Both the position numbers and the translations under genes were made by a program. Positions 15,217 through 15,946 of a stretch of DNA of 15,946 nucleotides are shown piece after piece. Source of the stretch: Holosporales bacterium (GTDB lineage Bacteria > Pseudomonadota > Alphaproteobacteria > UBA3830 > JAIRMZ01). The notes beneath the pieces were generated by a model that saw only the letters and a program-made list of their open reading frames with translations, was not told the origin of the DNA and made no database searches. Each line of letters begins with the position of its first letter. The stretch's first letter is position 1. The stretch is taken from NCBI GenBank assembly GCA_031279495.1, contig JAITIJ010000001.1, forward strand, positions 1 to 15,946, written 5' to 3'.

Positions 15217-15362
15217 GGAGAGAAATAGAGGCAGATGCTTGGAAAAAACCAAAAGAAAGAGAGGAAGAGGATTTTGTTACCAATAGAAAATGGGGAAATA
15301 AGTTGATGGAAAAAGGGGGATTGAAGGGAACATTGGAGAGAGAAACAACACTCTTTAAATAA
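15180..15362 (+). CDS. Hypothetical small charged protein in the first tandem repeat, doubtful
   Basis: A 60-residue Glu/Lys/Arg-rich frame (an in-frame TTG at 15168 would add four residues). Its second half, EEDFVTNRKWGNKLMEKG and LKGTLERETTL, is repeated almost unchanged in the next frame because both lie in the tandem repeat; it ends at TAA after LFK. No family is recognised, and the ribosome-binding site is poorly placed. The similarity reflects recent DNA duplication and so says nothing about selection on the protein. Confidence 0.18.
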   Translation: MEGEKGEKARNMRREIEADAWKKPKEREEEDFVTNRKWGNKLMEKGGLKGTLERETTLFK

Positions 15363-15600
15363 GGGAGAGATGCCCACTCTTCCTAGGAGGAAATAAGCAA
15401 TGAAGGAAAAAACCAAAAGAAAGTGGGAAGAGGATTTTGTTACCAATAGAAAATGGGGAAATAAGTTGATGGAAAAAGGGAGATTGAAGGGAACATTGGA
15501 GAGAGAAACAACACTCTACTCTTTAAATAAGGGAGAGATGCCCACTCTTCCTAGGAGGAAAGAAGCAATGAAGGAAAAAACCAAAAGAAAGTGGGAAAAG
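15241..15600 (+). repeat. Tandem direct repeat, units of 164 and 168 bases plus a partial third
   Basis: Unit 1 is 15241-15404, unit 2 is 15405-15572, and a partial unit 3 begins at 15573 and keeps identity to about 15600. Each starts GGAAAAAACCAAAAGAAAG and ends with CCTAGGAGGAAA and AAGCAATGAA. Units 1 and 2 differ by a change of AGAGG to TGGG near the start, one G/A substitution in the AAAGGG(G/A)GATTG string, a 5-base ACTCT insertion in unit 2 and a T/G near the end. The near identity shows a recent duplication. A more diverged copy of the unit's end seems to lie at about 15190-15241. Confidence 0.9.
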
Positions 15601-15723
15601 ACGGAAGAAGGTGAGGAAGAGAGTAGTCAAAATGAGGGAAGATTGAGGAAGAGACTGCGCATTTGGTACAAACAAAGTTCTTTGATTTTGTTTGTGGAGC
15701 ATGGTGTTGGTGTAATTGTATAG
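15400..15723 (+). CDS. Hypothetical basic protein across the second tandem repeat, doubtful
   Basis: A 107-residue frame beginning MKEKTKRKWEEDFVTNRKW. It has a strong ribosome-binding sequence, TAGGAGG at 15384-15390, 9 bases before the ATG. Relative to the first repeat, a 5-base ACTCT duplication before TTAAATAAGG shifts the frame past the TAA that ends the earlier frame, so translation continues through LNKGEMPTLPRRKEAMKEKT (the second unit's own start Met is in frame) into a non-repeat tail. The result is Lys/Glu/Arg-rich and then ends with a hydrophobic tail (SLILFVEHGVGVIV). No family is recognised. The good ribosome-binding site makes this the best coding candidate of the region, but repeat origin and base skew argue for caution. 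Confidence 0.27.
   Translation: MKEKTKRKWEEDFVTNRKWGNKLMEKGRLKGTLERETTLYSLNKGEMPTLPRRKEAMKEKTKRKWEKTEEGEEESSQNEGRLRKRLRIWYKQSSLILFVEHGVGVIV
15668..15695. repeat. 9-bp perfect inverted repeat
   Basis: ACAAACAAA at 15668-15676 is the exact complement of TTTGTTTGT at 15687-15695, with a 10-base loop. It lies just after the tandem-repeat region and inside the 3' part of the doubtful frame 15400-15723. Pairing is mostly A-T and no T-run follows, so it is not a clear terminator. Confidence 0.5.
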
Positions 15724-15781
15724 TACGGGCTGTTCCATTGGATGCTATGCGTAAGTGGTGAGACTGAAATGTTTCCTCGAT

Positions 15782-15946
15782 ACAAGTGGTATGCTTTTAG
15801 TTTTCTGCGTGAGGTTTGTGTCAGTGCATCCACGCTTGGGTCAAAATTTTCCTCTGAATTTATGATAACTGATATCGTTTAAGACTCTTTCCATAAAGCT
15901 TTTTGGACGAGTGGTTGTATTCGGTTTTGTGCGTGAGGTCTGTGTC
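15782..15946 (+). repeat. Degenerate direct repeat about 125 bases apart, running off the window
   Basis: 15782-15822 and 15907-15946 align over 41 and 40 bases with one gap and about eight mismatches; the last 16 bases, GCGTGAGGTTTGTGTC and GCGTGAGGTCTGTGTC, differ at one position. In one plus-strand frame both encode a similar peptide (FSFLREVCV and FGFVREVCV), but the first stops at 15882 as part of a 37-codon frame (15769-15882) lacking a ribosome-binding site. More copies may follow outside the window. Between 15700 and 15946 I see no gene. Confidence 0.6.

Larger units (their letters stand above)
14716..15660 (+). other. Purine-rich, strand-asymmetric region without a convincing gene
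   Basis: From the xerC start to about 15660 the plus strand is dominated by A and G, with recurrent GGAGAG, GAGAAA, ACGGAAAAG and AAGGGAGAGA strings; only about 14975-15160 is more mixed. Open frames on the plus strand are Lys/Glu/Arg-rich and those on the minus strand Ser/Phe/Leu-rich, as expected from base skew alone. Resemblance of segments such as 14936-14958 and 15190-15241 to parts of the tandem unit at 15241-15572 suggests that the region grew by repeat duplication and decay. Confidence 0.65.

Noticed and set aside
14676..15446. Minus-strand Ser/Phe/Leu-rich frames (95 and 106 codons) that look like membrane proteins
   Set aside because: This composition is the direct result of the purine-rich opposite strand; there is no ribosome-binding site and no family.
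15241..15600. CRISPR array
   Set aside because: The units are 164-168 bases and nearly identical throughout, with no short repeat alternating with unique spacers.

Overview
The window looks like a piece of chromosome from an alphaproteobacterium, most likely a host-dependent one of the Holosporales/Rickettsiales kind. This rests on three things. The adjacent mlaD and DUF2155 genes are an alphaproteobacterial pairing. A YerC/TrpR-type regulator controls a COG2984-class ABC importer of the tryptophan-uptake kind. Several importers sit among housekeeping genes, separated by long empty gaps. The taxon is an inference: no rRNA or other marker gene is present. I see no tRNA, CRISPR array, intact insertion sequence or phage gene.

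Layout. 1-1098 (-): ychF, cut at its 3' end by the window edge. 1191-2435 (-): a major facilitator transporter. 2436-3198: a gene-free gap. 3199-3936 (-): comF, divergent from a large MscS-family channel at 4024-5934 (+). The channel's 3' end overlaps, tail to tail, a hypoxanthine-DNA glycosylase at 5904-6440 (-), which directly follows dapD (6444-7256, -). 7607-10403 (-): a tightly packed four-gene operon (TrpR/YerC-like regulator, periplasmic binding protein, permease, ATPase), with a promoter overlapped by a TrpR-like operator at its head and an intrinsic terminator at its tail. 10786-11819 (+): mlaD and a DUF2155 gene, overlapping by four bases. 12020-13279 (-): a second transporter, ProP/MHS type. 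13280-13746: a gene-free gap with a strong hairpin. 13747-14715 (-): xerC. 14716-15946: a strand-asymmetric, purine-rich region without a convincing gene, carrying a 164/168-base tandem duplication and, at the very end, the start of another degenerate repeat.

How it fits together. The cell makes diaminopimelate/lysine precursors (dapD), maintains its outer membrane (mlaD), protects itself osmotically (mscS) and repairs deaminated adenine (glycosylase). It probably imports tryptophan or a related aromatic compound under the control of a local repressor, along with other small metabolites through the two facilitators. The most interesting points are the putative autoregulated TrpR-like/ABC operon with an E. 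coli-like trp operator, the DapD whose usual active-site glutamate position is glycine, and the purine-rich tandem-repeat region at the right end.
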